From: Pontederia crassipes
Lineage: Eukaryota > Streptophyta > Magnoliopsida > Commelinales > Pontederiaceae
NCBI GenBank assembly: GCA_030549335.1
Contig: JAUKPH010000023.1
Coordinates: 3,615,501-3,679,500 of the forward strand
DNA: 64,000 bases
Direction: 5' to 3'
The notes under the pieces are model-generated. The model was not told the DNA's origin and ran no database searches. It saw only the letters and a list, made by a program, of their open reading frames with translations. Shown piece after piece: positions 34,758-46,603 of the stretch. The translations under genes were made by a program, and so were the position numbers. Each line of letters starts with the position of its first letter. The stretch's first letter is position 1.

Positions 34758-35543
34758 ATGTCGAATCTTATGAACATGGATCAACGAATATATTGTGTTA
34801 ATGCTAGGTCGTTACCCGTAAGTAACGCGCTGTACAGCTCGGGTACAGTGATAAGAGAGCAAGAGCCGCTGCATCCTCGCCTGAATGCAGTGTTAAATGA
34901 GCAAGGGCTACCGCACTCTAATGGACGGAGGCGGTTAAAGAAGTTAGTTCATGAGACTAAGGTCAGATTAGGTTCTTGGAACATTGGGACGTTGAATGGG
35001 AAGCGCCTCGAGGTGGCACAAGTAATGGACCAGCGTAAGATTAGTATCTTATGCTTGCAAGAAACTAGATGGGTAGGAGAGGGAAGTAAAGAGATTAGGT
35101 TAAATGGTTCCAAACTTTGGTACACAGGTAAGGTAAATGGAAGGAATGGTGTTGGTATTATCGCGGATGCAGAATGGAGGAAGAATGTTGTGGAAGTTAA
35201 AAGGATTGAGGATCGAATCATATCCGTGAAAGTAATTGTTGGAAAGGAGACTATGAACATTATTAGTGCATATGCACCCCAAGTAGGAGCAGAATCACAT
35301 CTCAAGGAGAAGTTTTGGGCAGATATGGAGGGTTTGATTAAAAGTATACCAACAACCGAGAAAGTTTATATTGGGGGAGACCTTAATGGACATGTTGGTA
35401 AAGAGGCAGGACCACATGCAAGGGTTCATGGTGGTTTTGGTTTTGGGGAGTTGAATGAGGAAGGACAAACTATTATTGATTTTTCTTTAGCAACGACCTT
35501 AAGATTATCAACACTTGTTTTAGGAAGAGAGAGGAACATTTAA
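34758..35543 (+). pseudogene. RTE endonuclease domain, frameshifted
   Basis: The first ATG of the leader is at 34758 (MSNLMNMDQRIYCVNARS). The APE-type endonuclease follows, with the usual motifs LGSWNIGTLNGKRLEVAQVM, ILCLQETRW, NGVGIIADAEWR, IISAYAPQVGAES and VYIGGDLNGHVG. This enzyme nicks target DNA to prime reverse transcription. At about 35491 one base is missing compared with the sister copy (gcaacgacc for gcatacgacc). The frame then runs into a stop at 35541-35543. The correct frame continues in another phase (HLITYKSGTHRSQIDFFLTR) up to a TGA at 35741. Confidence 0.88.
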
Positions 35544-35797
35544 TCACATACAAAAGTGGAACTCATAGGTCTCAAATCGATTTTTTCTTGACAAGAAATA
35601 CTGATAAAAGACGCTGTACTAATTGCAAAGTAATTCCTGGGCATGGGGTGACTACACAACATAGATTGTTAGTTCTTGATATGCAAATGAAATGTATAAA
35701 ACCAAAATTCCGAACAGTTCTTGATCGAAAGATCAAGTGGTGACAGTTAAAGGGGGAGAAGCGAGAGACTTTTAGAAGTAAGTTATTAGAGGAAAGT

Positions 35798-37816
35798 GTG
35801 TGGGAGTTAGAAGGAGATGCTAGTATCATGTGGAAGAATGTGGCAAAAAAGGTTGAAATGGTTGCTAAAGCCATTTTAGGAGAATCAAAAGGTTTTGGAC
35901 CACGAGATAAGGAGACTTGGTGGTGGAATGAGGAGGTCCAAGAAAAGGTGCGTAATAAGAAGAATTGTTTCAAGGCGATACACTTGGACAATAGTTCTGA
36001 CAATTGGGAAAAGTATCGTTTGGCGAAAAGGGAGGCTAAGAAGGCAGTTAGTGATGCTCGTGCTAAAGCATACGAGGGGTTTTATAAGGAGTTAGGGACA
36101 AAGGCGGGTGAACAAAGGATTTACAAGATTGCAAGGAACAAAGAGAAGGAGTCGAGAGATTTGGATCAAGTAAGATGCATAAAAAATGAAGTTGGCAAGG
36201 TTTTAGTTACTGAAGGAGATATTAAGAACAGATGGGAAGAGTATTTCTATAAGCTATTTAATGATGGATGTGAAGGTTCGCGTTGTGATTTGGAGGACTT
36301 GACAGTTAGCGAATGTGAGCTTAATAGGTCATTTTATCGTAGAATTAGAGTCTCGGAGGTTAGCGAAGCTCTTAAGAAAATGGAGAATGGTAAAGCCGTT
36401 GGACCGGATGGTATACCGATTGAAGTTTGGAAATGTTTAGGAGAAAAAGGTGTGTTGTGGTTATGTAAACTATTTAATAAGATTTTACGGTCGAAAAAGA
36501 TGCCTGATGATTGGAGATTAAGTACATTAGTTCCTATTTACAAAAATAAAGGGGATATTCAGAATTGTGCAAATTATAGAGGGATTAAACTTATGAGTCA
36601 CACTATGAAATTATGGGAAAAAGTGATTGAGCATAGATTGAGAATGGAGACTAGTATTTCTGAGAGACAATTTGGGTTCATGCCAGGAAGATCCACTACA
36701 GAGGCGATTTATTTACTAAGGGGGATGATGGAGAAGTATCGAAGTAGGAGAAGAGACTTACATATGGCTTTCATTGACTTAGAGAAGACGTATGATCGGG
36801 TACCAAGGGATGTACTTTGGAAAGCCTTGCAAAAGAAGAGGGTGAATGTTGCCTACATTAAGGTAATACAAGATATGTACGATGGGGCATTGACTAGAGT
36901 TAGGACACCCGGAGGTGAGACAAATGAATTTCCTATAGGAATTGGCCTACATCAAGGATCAGCTTTAAGCCCGTATCTATTTAACTTAGTTATCGATGCT
37001 ATAACCGAGAGTATCACAGAGGAGGTACCTAAGTGCATGCTATTTGCGGATGATATAGTACTTTTAGCGGATTCAAGAGAAGAGATTAATATAAAATTGG
37101 AAATATGGAGAAATACGTTGGAGTCAAAGGGTTTTCGTTTAAGTAGGAATAAAACAGAATATATGCATAGCAATTTCACAAATAAACAACTTAGAGACGA
37201 TTTGAAAGTTAGGTTAGGGGAGGATATAATTCCTCAAGTGACAAAGTTTAAATATTTAGGATCAATTGTAAGACAAGATGGTGAGATTGATGACGATGTT
37301 AATCATAGAATTCAAGCTGGTTGGTGTAAGTGGAGGAAAGCCACTGGAGTTCTTTGTGATAAAAAAGTACCCAATAAAGTTAAAGGAAAATTCTATCGTA
37401 CTGCTATAAGGCCAGCAGTGTTATATGGTAGTGAATGTTGGACTATGAAGGGACAACATGAATGTAAAGTGGGGGTAGCCGAAATGAGGATGTTGAGATG
37501 GATGTGTGGTCATACAAGATTAGATAAGATTAGGAATGACCATATACGTGAACGAGTCGGAGTGGCTCCTATTAGTGAGAAAATGGTAGAGAATCGTTTG
37601 AGATGGTTTGATCATGTACAGAGAAGACCATTAGATGCGTCAGTAAGAAGAGTAGATCAAATAATCTGGAGTCCGATTAAAAGAGGGAGAGGGAGGCCAA
37701 GGCGGACACTTGGCGAACTAATAGAGCAAGATCTATTGGTGAATAATATACCGAAAGGTTTGGTTACTAATAGAGCGGAATGGCGTCGTATGATCCATGT
37801 AGCCGACCCCACCTAG
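35798..37816 (+). CDS. RTE reverse transcriptase ORF (672 aa)
   Basis: An open frame of 672 codons downstream of the endonuclease, in the phase it would have without the 35491 deletion. Reverse transcriptase motifs are in order: KAVGPDGIPIEVWKCLGE, LVPIYKNKGDIQNCANYRGI, QFGFMPGRSTTEAIYLLRGM, FIDLEKTYDRVPRDVLW, GLHQGSALSPYLFNLVID, and CMLFADDIVLLADSREEI with the catalytic ADD. The C-terminal RTE region follows (YLGSIVRQDGEIDDDVNHRI, MLRWMCGHTRLDKIRNDHIR, GRGRPRRTLGELIEQD), ending HVADPT with TAG at 37814. The ATG at 35798 is internal to the natural polyprotein; a TGA (35741) isolates this part from the endonuclease. The RT itself looks intact. Confidence 0.88.
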   Translation: MWELEGDASIMWKNVAKKVEMVAKAILGESKGFGPRDKETWWWNEEVQEKVRNKKNCFKAIHLDNSSDNWEKYRLAKREAKKAVSDARAKAYEGFYKELGTKAGEQRIYKIARNKEKESRDLDQVRCIKNEVGKVLVTEGDIKNRWEEYFYKLFNDGCEGSRCDLEDLTVSECELNRSFYRRIRVSEVSEALKKMENGKAVGPDGIPIEVWKCLGEKGVLWLCKLFNKILRSKKMPDDWRLSTLVPIYKNKGDIQNCANYRGIKLMSHTMKLWEKVIEHRLRMETSISERQFGFMPGRSTTEAIYLLRGMMEKYRSRRRDLHMAFIDLEKTYDRVPRDVLWKALQKKRVNVAYIKVIQDMYDGALTRVRTPGGETNEFPIGIGLHQGSALSPYLFNLVIDAITESITEEVPKCMLFADDIVLLADSREEINIKLEIWRNTLESKGFRLSRNKTEYMHSNFTNKQLRDDLKVRLGEDIIPQVTKFKYLGSIVRQDGEIDDDVNHRIQAGWCKWRKATGVLCDKKVPNKVKGKFYRTAIRPAVLYGSECWTMKGQHECKVGVAEMRMLRWMCGHTRLDKIRNDHIRERVGVAPISEKMVENRLRWFDHVQRRPLDASVRRVDQIIWSPIKRGRGRPRRTLGELIEQDLLVNNIPKGLVTNRAEWRRMIHVADPT

Positions 37817-37850
37817 TGGGATAAGGCTTTGTTGTTGTTGTTGTTGTTGT

Positions 37851-39295
37851 TGTGTATATTCCAGACTTCCAGGCACTGCAATATAGACAATGAAAGTTAG
37901 GCAAGCTCATGAATGAGGCAGAAGGAACTTCCAGACATAGGTGATTTTAAGAATTTACAGAAATAAATAGAGCAAGTTTCCAATGCTCTTTTTTTCAGAC
38001 AATCTCAACAACCCGTTATCTAGTGCCAATACATTTTTCAAGAGAAAGCAGGATAGATGAAACATAACCAAATTGGGGACTCTAAGAAACGAATCTGAGA
38101 GTACTAGCTCGCGTGACTTGGACTTGGACGTGCTATAAACCTGAGCCAACCAATTTGGTTTGGTAATGCTCTTTAAAAGAGACAAGGTTGCATTTTATCA
38201 AGTTTGCAAGGAAAATGTTTGATGACCAACTTAATTACGATACAAGGAGTTTCACTGAACTACAATTCTCTACATTGAAAACACTATTTTTTTTACTAAG
38301 AAGAGGAGACCTACCACATTTGTAAGCATCACATTTCTTATTGAAATTGATATTTACATTGACAAGATCAACATTGTATTTAAACTCTTAGTTTTCTTTA
38401 TGCGTTGGAGGGGTATAGACATCATTGAAATATGATGTTCATATCCCCAATTTGGTGGAAAATTATGTGCAGAGACTTAAAATTGGTACATCCCATGTGT
38501 TAAAAACTAGCAGGCAGGTTCGAATAACTAGTATAATTTGAGCATATTTACATAAACAGTTATTAAGTAAATGTTTTTTAAAAGCCACTTGACGTAGGAA
38601 GCAAAAACATCATACACAAAACCACTGTGAGATAATATTGGGCAACTTTATCGCTAAATGTCTCAATAATCTTTAGAGGGTTTATTAGTGGAATATCTTT
38701 CGGAACCATTTCTTTAACAATAGGAAAAATAAGAAAATATACATGTATAGCATACGAAAATGGGGAGCATATCCCAAAGAATATTTTCGCTGGACAATCA
38801 TAGGTTAGGCTTATATAAAACACAAGGTCTAATCAAAGAATTTAGATGAATAACATTTTAAATTACAGGTTGTATTTTTTTTAGAGGATTTACAGGTTGT
38901 ATGAGTGTACATAGGAACAAAGAAGCGAGATACCAGAATACTTGGCACTGAAGTGCCATAGGAAAAGAAATTCAAGTTTCCAGCGGATGATATGGTATTG
39001 CCCTTGACAAGCACAAATATTTCTACCGCACATTGTAAATGAGAATCATGCATCCGAGATTTAGAAAATGCCAGCAAAATATATCACTACGTAGAGTTAA
39101 AGTTACCTCCCAAGAGTAAGATGAACAACGGAGCACTTGAAACATTTGTAGAGATGAAGATGAATAATAGCATGATTCTCTCCCATGTTGGTGACATCTG
39201 GTTGATTGAACTTTATGCGGGAAATGTGGTAGCATTATAACCTATAGATGTATTGAAAACAGCTTAGCTGCACAAAACCACAATAAACTTGTCAA
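37851..39295 (-). repeat. U2 segment between the two RTE copies
   Basis: This continues unit U2 between the RTE insertions and doubles as the ~1.4-kb spacer of the RTE inverted repeat. It carries the same exon-like segments as other units, such as the minus-strand frames at 37955-38185, 38578-38823 and 38829-39077. Confidence 0.8.
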
Positions 39296-39322
39296 CAACA
39301 ACAACAACAAAGCCTTATCCCA

Positions 39323-41338
39323 CTAGGTGGGGTCGGCTATATGGATCATACGACGCCATTCCGCTCTATTAGTAACCAAACCTTTCGGTATATTATTCAC
39401 CAATAAATCTTGCTCTATTAGTTCGCCAAGTATCCGCCTTGGCCTCCCTCTCCCTCTTTTAATCGGACTCAAGATTATTTGATCTACTCTTCTTACTGGC
39501 GCATCTAATGGTCTTCTCTGAACATGACCAAACAATCTCAAACGATTCTCTACCATTTTCTCACTAATAGGAGCCACTCCGACTCGTTCACGTATATGGT
39601 CATTCCTAATCTTATCTAATCTTGTATGACCACACATCCATCTCAACATCCTCATTTCGGCTACCATCACTTTACGTTCATGTTGTCCCTTCATAGCCCA
39701 ACATTCACTACCATATAACACTGCTGGCCTTATAGCAGTACGATAGAATTTTCCTTTAACTTTATTGGGTACTTTTCTATCACAAAGAACTCCAGTGGCT
39801 TTCCTCCACTTACACCAACCAGCTTGAATTCTATGATTAACATCGTCATCAATCTCACCATCTTGTCTTACAATTGATCATAAATATTTAAACTTTGTCA
39901 CTTGAGGAATTATATCCTCCCCTAGCCTAACTTTCAAATCGTCTCTAAGTTGTTTATTTGTGAAATTGCTATGCATATATTCTGTTTTATTCCTACTTAA
40001 ACGAAAACCCTTTGACTCCAACGTATTTCTCCATATTTTCAATTTTGTATTAATCTCTTCTCTTGAATCCGCTAAAAGTACTATATCATCCGCAAATAGC
40101 ATGCACTTAGGTACCTCCTCTGTGATACTCTCGGTTATAGCATCGATAACTAAGTTAAATAGATACGGGCTTAAAACTGATCCTTGATGTAGGCCAATTC
40201 CTATAGGAAATTCATTTATCTCACCTCCGGGTGTCCTAACCCTAGTCAATGCCCCATCGTACATATCTTGTATTACCTTAATGTAGGCAACACTCACCCT
40301 CTTCTTTTGCAAGACTTTCCAAAGTACATCCCTTGGTACCCGATCATACGCCTTCTCTAAGTCAATGAAAGCCATATGTAAGTCTCTTCTCCTACTTCGA
40401 TACTTCTCCATCATCCCCCTTAGTAAATAAATCGCCTCTGTAGTAGATCTTCCTGGCATGAACCCAAATTGTCTTTCAGAAATACTAGTCTCCATTCTCA
40501 ATCTATGCTCAATCACTTTTTCCCATAATTTCATTGTGTGACTCATAAGTTTAATCCCTCTATAATTTGCACAATTCTGAATATCCCCTTTATTTTTGTA
40601 AATAGGAACTAATGTACTTAATCTCCAATCATCAGGCATCTTTTTCGACTGTAAAATCTCATTAAATAGTTTACATAACCACAACACACATTTTTCTCCT
40701 AAACATTTCCAAACTTCAATCGGTATACCATACGGTCCAACGGCTTTACCATTCTCCATTTTCTTAAGAGCTTCGCTAACTTTCGAGACTCTAATTCTAC
40801 GATAAAATGACCTATTAAGCTCACATTCGCTAACTGTCAAGTCCTCCAAATCACAACGGGAACCTTCACATCCATCATTAAATAGCTTATAGAAATACTC
40901 TTCCCATTTGTTCTTAATATCTCCTTCAGTAACTAAAACCTTGCCAACTTCATTTTTTATACATCTTACTTGATCCAAATCTCTCGACTCCTCTTTATTC
41001 CTTGCAATCTTGTAAATCCTTTGTTCACCAGCCTTTGTCCCTAACTCCTTATAAAATCCCTCGTATGCTTTAGCACGAGCATCACTAACTGCCTTCTTAG
41101 CCTCCCTTTTCGCCAAACGATACTTTTCCCAATTGTCAGAATTATTGTCCAAGTGTATCGCCTTGAAACAATTCTTCTTATTACGCACCTTTTCTTGGAC
41201 CTCCTCATTCCACCACCAAGTCTCCTTATCTCGTGGTCCAAAACCTTTTGATTCTCCTAAAATGGCTTTAGCAACCATTTCAACCTTTTTTGCCACATTC
41301 TTCCACATGATACTAGCATCTCCTTCTAACTCCCACAC
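39323..41338 (-). pseudogene. RTE reverse transcriptase, one nonsense codon
   Basis: The RT frame reads KAVGPYGIPIEVWKCLGE, FGFMPGRSTTEAIYLLRGM, FIDLEKAYDRVPRDVLW, HQGSVLSPYLFNLVID and LFADDIVLLADSREE. A TGA at 39878-39880 follows FKYL. The same frame then continues without other stops to the C-terminal part (39323-39721, MLRWMCGHTRLDKIRNDHIR, ending IADPT). In the GPDG motif this copy has GPYG. It is otherwise nearly identical to the plus copy. Confidence 0.88.
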
Positions 41339-41392
41339 ACTTTCCTCTAATAACTTACTTCTAAAAGTCTCTCGCTTCTCCCCCTTTAACTG

Positions 41393-42415
41393 TCACCACT
41401 TGATCTTTCGATCAAAAACTGTTCGGAATTTTGGTTTTATACATTTCATTTGCATATCAAGAACTAACAATCTATGTTGTGTAGTCACCCCATGCCCAGG
41501 AATTACTTTGCAATTAGTACAGCGTCTTTTATCAGTATTTCTTGTCAAGAAAAAATCGATTTGAGTCCTATGAGTTCCACTTTTGTATGTGATTAAATGT
41601 TCCTCTCTCTTCCTAAAATAAGTGTTGATAATTTTAAGGTCGTATGCTAAAAAAAAATCAATAATAGTTTGTCCTTCCTCATTCAACTCCCCAAAACCAA
41701 AACCACCATGAACCCTTGCATGTGGTCCTGCCTCTTTACCAACATGTCCATTAAGGTCTCCCCCAATATAAACTTTCTCGGTTGTTGGTATACTTTCAAT
41801 CAAACCCTCCATATCTGCCCAAAACTTTTCCTTGAGATGTGATTCTGCTCCTACTTGGGGTGCATATGCACTAATAATGTTCATAGTCTCCTTTCCAACA
41901 ATTACTTTCACGGATATGATTCGATCCTCAATCCTTTTAACTTCCACAACATTCTTCCTCCATTCTGCATCCGCGATAATACCAACACCATTCCTTCCAT
42001 TTACCTTACATGTGTACCAAAGTTTGGAACCATTTAACCTAATCTCTTTACTTCCCTCTCCTACCCATCTAGTTTCTTGCAAGCATAAGATACTAATCTT
42101 ACGCTGGTCCATTACGTGTGCCACCTCGAGGCGCTTCCCATTCAACGTCCCAATGTTCCAAGAACCTAATTTGACCTTAGTCTCATGAACTAGCTTCTTT
42201 AACCGCCTCCGTCCATTAGAGTGCGGTAGCCCTTGCTCATTTAACACTGCATTCAGGCGAGGATGCAGCGGCTCTTGCTCTCTTATCACTGTACCCGAGC
42301 TGTACAGCGCGTTACTTACGGGTAACGACCTAGCATTAACACAATATATTCGTTGATCCATGTTCATAAGATTCGACAGGATTTTATGCTGGCTGTCGGG
42401 GCCTAACACAATCAT
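41393..42415 (-). CDS. RTE endonuclease ORF (340 aa)
   Basis: An uninterrupted APE-type endonuclease frame (LGSWNIGTLNGKRLEVAHVM, ILCLQETRW, AYAPQVGAES, GGDLNGHVG, KSGTHRTQIDFFLTRNTDKR). The linker ends at FDRKIKW followed by TGA, and the next codons (QLKGEKRETFRSKLLEESV) lead in frame into the RT. The endonuclease is complete here, unlike the plus copy. Without readthrough this copy would make a separate endonuclease and no RT. Confidence 0.85.
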   Translation of the reverse strand: MIVLGPDSQHKILSNLMNMDQRIYCVNARSLPVSNALYSSGTVIREQEPLHPRLNAVLNEQGLPHSNGRRRLKKLVHETKVKLGSWNIGTLNGKRLEVAHVMDQRKISILCLQETRWVGEGSKEIRLNGSKLWYTCKVNGRNGVGIIADAEWRKNVVEVKRIEDRIISVKVIVGKETMNIISAYAPQVGAESHLKEKFWADMEGLIESIPTTEKVYIGGDLNGHVGKEAGPHARVHGGFGFGELNEEGQTIIDFFLAYDLKIINTYFRKREEHLITYKSGTHRTQIDFFLTRNTDKRRCTNCKVIPGHGVTTQHRLLVLDMQMKCIKPKFRTVFDRKIKW

Positions 42416-42718
42416 CCTCCTTTATCCGGACTTGGGACCGGCTATAAAATATAGGCGGAGTTCACAATAAACTTGTCAAACTAATGAATTAGAAAAGATG
42501 CTGACGAATGACTAAGAAATAGTGAGTTAGCAAATTCACATGTCGTAAACAAGCAATGAAAAAAATAAAATAAACCATAAAGCAAAATTTCAGCACCGAG
42601 GTTAGATGCCATAAAAGATAACATGAAAATGGTACTGATGGATCCTGTTATATATAAACTTGATTAGAGATCGGATGGCCAAGACCACTCACTTGACTAC
42701 AGACAACATTTGCAGTTG

Positions 42719-44647
42719 TGACTCCCACATTAGTGGCCAGATAGAGACAAGCTTTAGCATGTAGATTTAAATTGGCTAGCCTTGAACATTACTAAATCAG
42801 GTATCAATGTAGCAAAATGGAAGAAAGCTAACTCTTTCTTTATTACCAGAAATGGTTTTACGCTGCAAGAAATGGTTGTCAGTTAACTCCTGACAAAAGA
42901 AAGAATGCATGATAGTAACCCAATACATATATTAAACCAATGGATCTTAAACATTAAAATAAATAAACCACAATGCATGCAGTTCTTTTGCATTTGAAAA
43001 TTGTTTTGCCTCTGTATATTCTAGACTTCAGTGCACTGCAACATAGACAACGAAAGTTAAACAAGCTCGTGAATGAGGCAGAAGGAACTTCCTGACATAG
43101 GTGATTTTAAGAATTTACTTAAATAAATAGAGCAAGTTTCCAATGCTCTTTTTTTGAGACAAGGTCAGCAACCCATTATTTAGAGCCAATCCATTATTGA
43201 AAAGAAAGCTGGACAGATAAAACCTAACCAAATTGGGGACTCTAAGAAACGAATCCGAGAGTACTAGCTCCCGTGACTTGGACTTGGACGTGCTATCCAC
43301 CTGAGCAAACCAATTTAGTTTGGTAATACACTTTAAAAGAGACAAGGTTGTGTTTTATCAAGTTTACAAGGAAAATGTTTGATGACCAACTTAATTACGA
43401 AACAAGGAGTTCACTGAGCTACGTCTACATTGAAAACTCTGTTTTTTACTAGGAAGAGGAGACCTACCAGATTTGTAGGAATCACATTTTTATTAATGAA
43501 ATTGCTATTTACATTGACAAGATCAACATTGTATTTAAAACTCTTTTAGTTTCCTTTATGCGTTGATGGGGTATAGACATCATTGAAGTATGATGTTCCT
43601 ACCCCCAATTTGGTGGAAAATTATGTGCAGAGACTTAAAATTGGTACATCCCATGTGTTAACAACTAGCAGGCAGGTTTGGATATGTAGTATAATTTGAG
43701 CATATTTACATAAAAACTTATTGAGGTAAATTTATTTAAAAGCCACTTGACGTAGGAAGCAAAAACATCATACACAAAACCACTGAGATAATTATTGGGC
43801 AACTTTATCGCTAAATGTCTCAATGATCTTTCTATCTTTCCGAACCATTTCTTTAACAACAGGAAAAATAAGAACATATACATGTATCATTTAAGCATAC
43901 GAAAATGGGGAGAATATTTCAAAAGAATATTTTCACTGGACAATCATAGCTTAGGCTTATACAAAACACAAGGGCGAATAAAAAAATTTAGATGAATAAC
44001 ATTTTAAATTACAGGCTGTATGAGGGTACATAGGAACTGAGAAGCGAGATACCAGAATACTTGGCGCTGAAGTGCCATAGCAAAAGAAATTCAGGTTTTC
44101 ATCGGATGATATGGTATTGCCTTTGACGAGCACAAATATTTCTACCGCGAATTGTAAATGAGAATCATGCATCCGAGATTCAGAAAATGCCAGCAAAATA
44201 TATCACTACGTAGAGTTAAAGTTACCTCCTTAAAGTGAGATGAACAACGGAGCACCTGAAACATTTGTGGAGATGAAGATGAGTAATAGCATGATTCTCT
44301 CCATTTTTGTAACATCTGGTTGATTGAAATTTATGCAGGAAATGTGGTAGCATTATATCCTATAGATGTTGAAAACAGCTTAGCTGCACAAAACCATAAT
44401 AAACTTGTCAAACTAATGAATTAGAAAAGATGCTGACGAATGACTAAAAAATAGTGAGTTAGCAAATTCACATGTAGTAAAAAAAAATAAAAAAAGTAAA
44501 ATAGACCATAAAGTAAAATTTCAGCACTGAGGTTAGATGCCATAAAAGATAACATGGAAATGGTATTGATGGATCCTGTTATATATAAATTTGATTAGAG
44601 ATCGGATGGCCAAGACCACTCACTTAACTACAGACAACATTTGCAGT
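42719..44647 (-). repeat. Tandem array unit U3
   Basis: An uninterrupted unit of about 1.93 kb and the clean reference for the insertions in U2. It lacks about 30 bases near 43835 that other units have (the agagggtttattagtgg stretch). Confidence 0.88.
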
Positions 44648-46603
44648 CGATTCCCACATTAGTGGCCAGATAGAAACAAGCTCTAGCATGCAGATTTAAA
44701 CTGGCTTGCCTCGAACATTAGTAAATCAGGTAGCACTGTAGCAACATGGAAGAAAGCTAACTCTTTCTTTTTTAGCAGAAATAGTTTTAGGCAGCAAACT
44801 TGTGAAAGAAATGGTTTTGTCAGTTAACTCCTGACAAAAGAAAGAATGCATGATAGTAACCCAATACATATATTAAACCATTGGATCTTAAACATTAAAA
44901 TAAATAAACCACAACGCATCAAGTTCTTTTGCATTTGTTTCATTGTGTATACTCCAGACTTCCAGTGCACTGCAACATAGACAAGGAAAGTTAGACAAGC
45001 TCATGAATGAGGAAGAAGGAATTTCCTGACATAGGTGGTTTTAAGAATTTACAGAACTAAAAAGAGCAAGTTTCCAATGCACCTTTTTTCAGACAAGGTC
45101 AACATCCCATTATGTAGAGCCAATCCATTGTTCAAGAGAAGGCAGGATAGATGAAACCTAACCAAATTGGGGACTCTAAGAAACGAATCCCAGAGTACTA
45201 GCTCCCATGACTTGGACTTGGATGTGCTATCCACCTGAGCTAACCAATTTGGTTTGGTAATGCTCTTTAAAAGAGAGAAGGTTGCGTTTTATCAAGTTTG
45301 CAAGGAAAATGTTTGATGACCAACTTAATTACGATACAAGGAGTTCACTTAGCTACGTTTCTCTACATTGAAAACTCTATTTTGTTACTAAGAAGAGGAG
45401 ACCTACGAGATTTGTAGGCAACACATTTTTCATTAATGAAATTGATATTTACCTTGACAAGATCAACATTGTAGTTAAAACTCTTTTAGTTTCCTTTATG
45501 CGTTGATGGTATGTTCATACCCCCAATTTGGAGCAAAATCATGTGGAGAGACATAAAATAGGTACATTCCATGTGTTAACACCATGTTTTAACAACTAGT
45601 AGGCAGGTTTGGATATCTAGTATAAGTTGAGCATATTTCCATAAAAACATATTAAGGAGGTAAAGTTATTTAAAAGTCACTTGACGTAGGAAGTAAAAAC
45701 ATCATACACAAAACCACTTTGAGATAATATTGGGCAACTTTATCACTAAATGTCTCAATCATCCTCAGAGGGTTTATTAGTGGAATATCTTTCGGAACCA
45801 TTTCCTTAACACTAGGAAAAATAAGAAAATATGCATGTATCATTTAAACATATGAAAATGGGGAGCATAATTCAAAAGAATATTTTCGCAGGACAATCAT
45901 AGGTTAGGCTCATATAAAACACAGGGGCTAATCAAACAATTTAGATGAATAACATTTTAAATTACAGGTTGTATGAGTGTACACAGGAAGTGAGAAGCGA
46001 GATACAGAGTACTTGGCACTGAAGTGCCATAGGAAAAGAAATTCAGGTTTCCACCGGATGATATGGTATTGCACTTGACGAGCACAAATATTTCAACCGC
46101 ACATTGTAAATGAGAATCATGCATCCGAGATTCAGAAAATAACATCAAAATATATCACTACGTAGAGTTAAAGTTACCTCCTACAAGTAAGATGAACAAC
46201 GGAGCACCTGAAACATTTCTGGAGAAGAAGATGATTAATAGCATGATTCTCTCCTATTTTTGGGACATCCGATTGATTGAACTTTATGCGGGAAATGTGG
46301 TAGCATTATAACCTATAGATGTATTCAAAACAGCTTAGCTGCGCGAAACCATAATAAACTTGTCAAACTAATGAATTAGAAAAGATGCTGGAATGACTAA
46401 AAAATAGTGAGTTAGCAAATTCACATGTAGTAAACAAACAGTGAAAAAAATAAAATAAACCATAAAGTAAAATTTCAGCACCGAGGTTAGATGCCATAAA
46501 AGATAACATGAAAATGGTACTGATGGTTCCTGTTATAGATAAACTTGATTAGAGATCGGATGGCCAAGACCACTCACTTGACTACAGACAACATTTGCAG
46601 TTG
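44648..46603 (-). repeat. Tandem array unit U4
   Basis: An uninterrupted unit of about 1.96 kb with the same landmarks, including the 'agaaacgaatcc', 'gacctac.agatttgtagg' and 'gtaggaagcaaaaaca' type segments. Confidence 0.88.

Larger units (their letters stand above)
34676..37850 (+). mobile_element. Full-length RTE LINE, plus copy
   Basis: This 3175-bp element runs from its 5' leader (actccgcctatattttatag) to the terminal (TTG)n repeat. It is flanked by a perfect 21-bp direct repeat (34655-34675, 37851-37871) derived from the tandem unit. A single APE endonuclease-RT frame without gag-like ORF1, a short 3' end and a microsatellite tail instead of poly(A) are hallmarks of the RTE clade. The perfect duplication and near-identity with the copy at 39296-42462 indicate recent insertion. 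It has a one-base deletion near 35491 and an in-frame TGA at 35741-35743. Confidence 0.93.
39296..42462 (-). mobile_element. Full-length RTE LINE, minus copy
   Basis: This 3167-bp element is in the opposite orientation to the copy at 34676, with the same 5' leader and (AAC)n end. It is flanked by a perfect 17-bp direct repeat starting cacaataaacttg (39279-39295, 42463-42479). Endonuclease, RT and C-terminus lie in one reading frame, broken only by two TGA codons (41393-41395 and 39878-39880). The first is shared with the plus copy; the second is a GGA-to-TGA change relative to the plus copy. Confidence 0.93.
29671..42718 (-). repeat. Tandem array unit U2, with three insertions
   Basis: After subtracting the copia element and two RTE elements with their target duplications, the unit is about 1.99 kb. 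Its pieces are 29671-29966, 34648-34675, 37851-39295 and 42463-42718. Continuity across each insertion can be checked against the uninterrupted copies U3-U6. Confidence 0.88.

Noticed and set aside
41393..41395. Selenocysteine or programmed recoding at the RTE TGA
   Set aside because: Land plants lack selenocysteine insertion, and no readthrough context is evident. Kept only as a question about the source copy.
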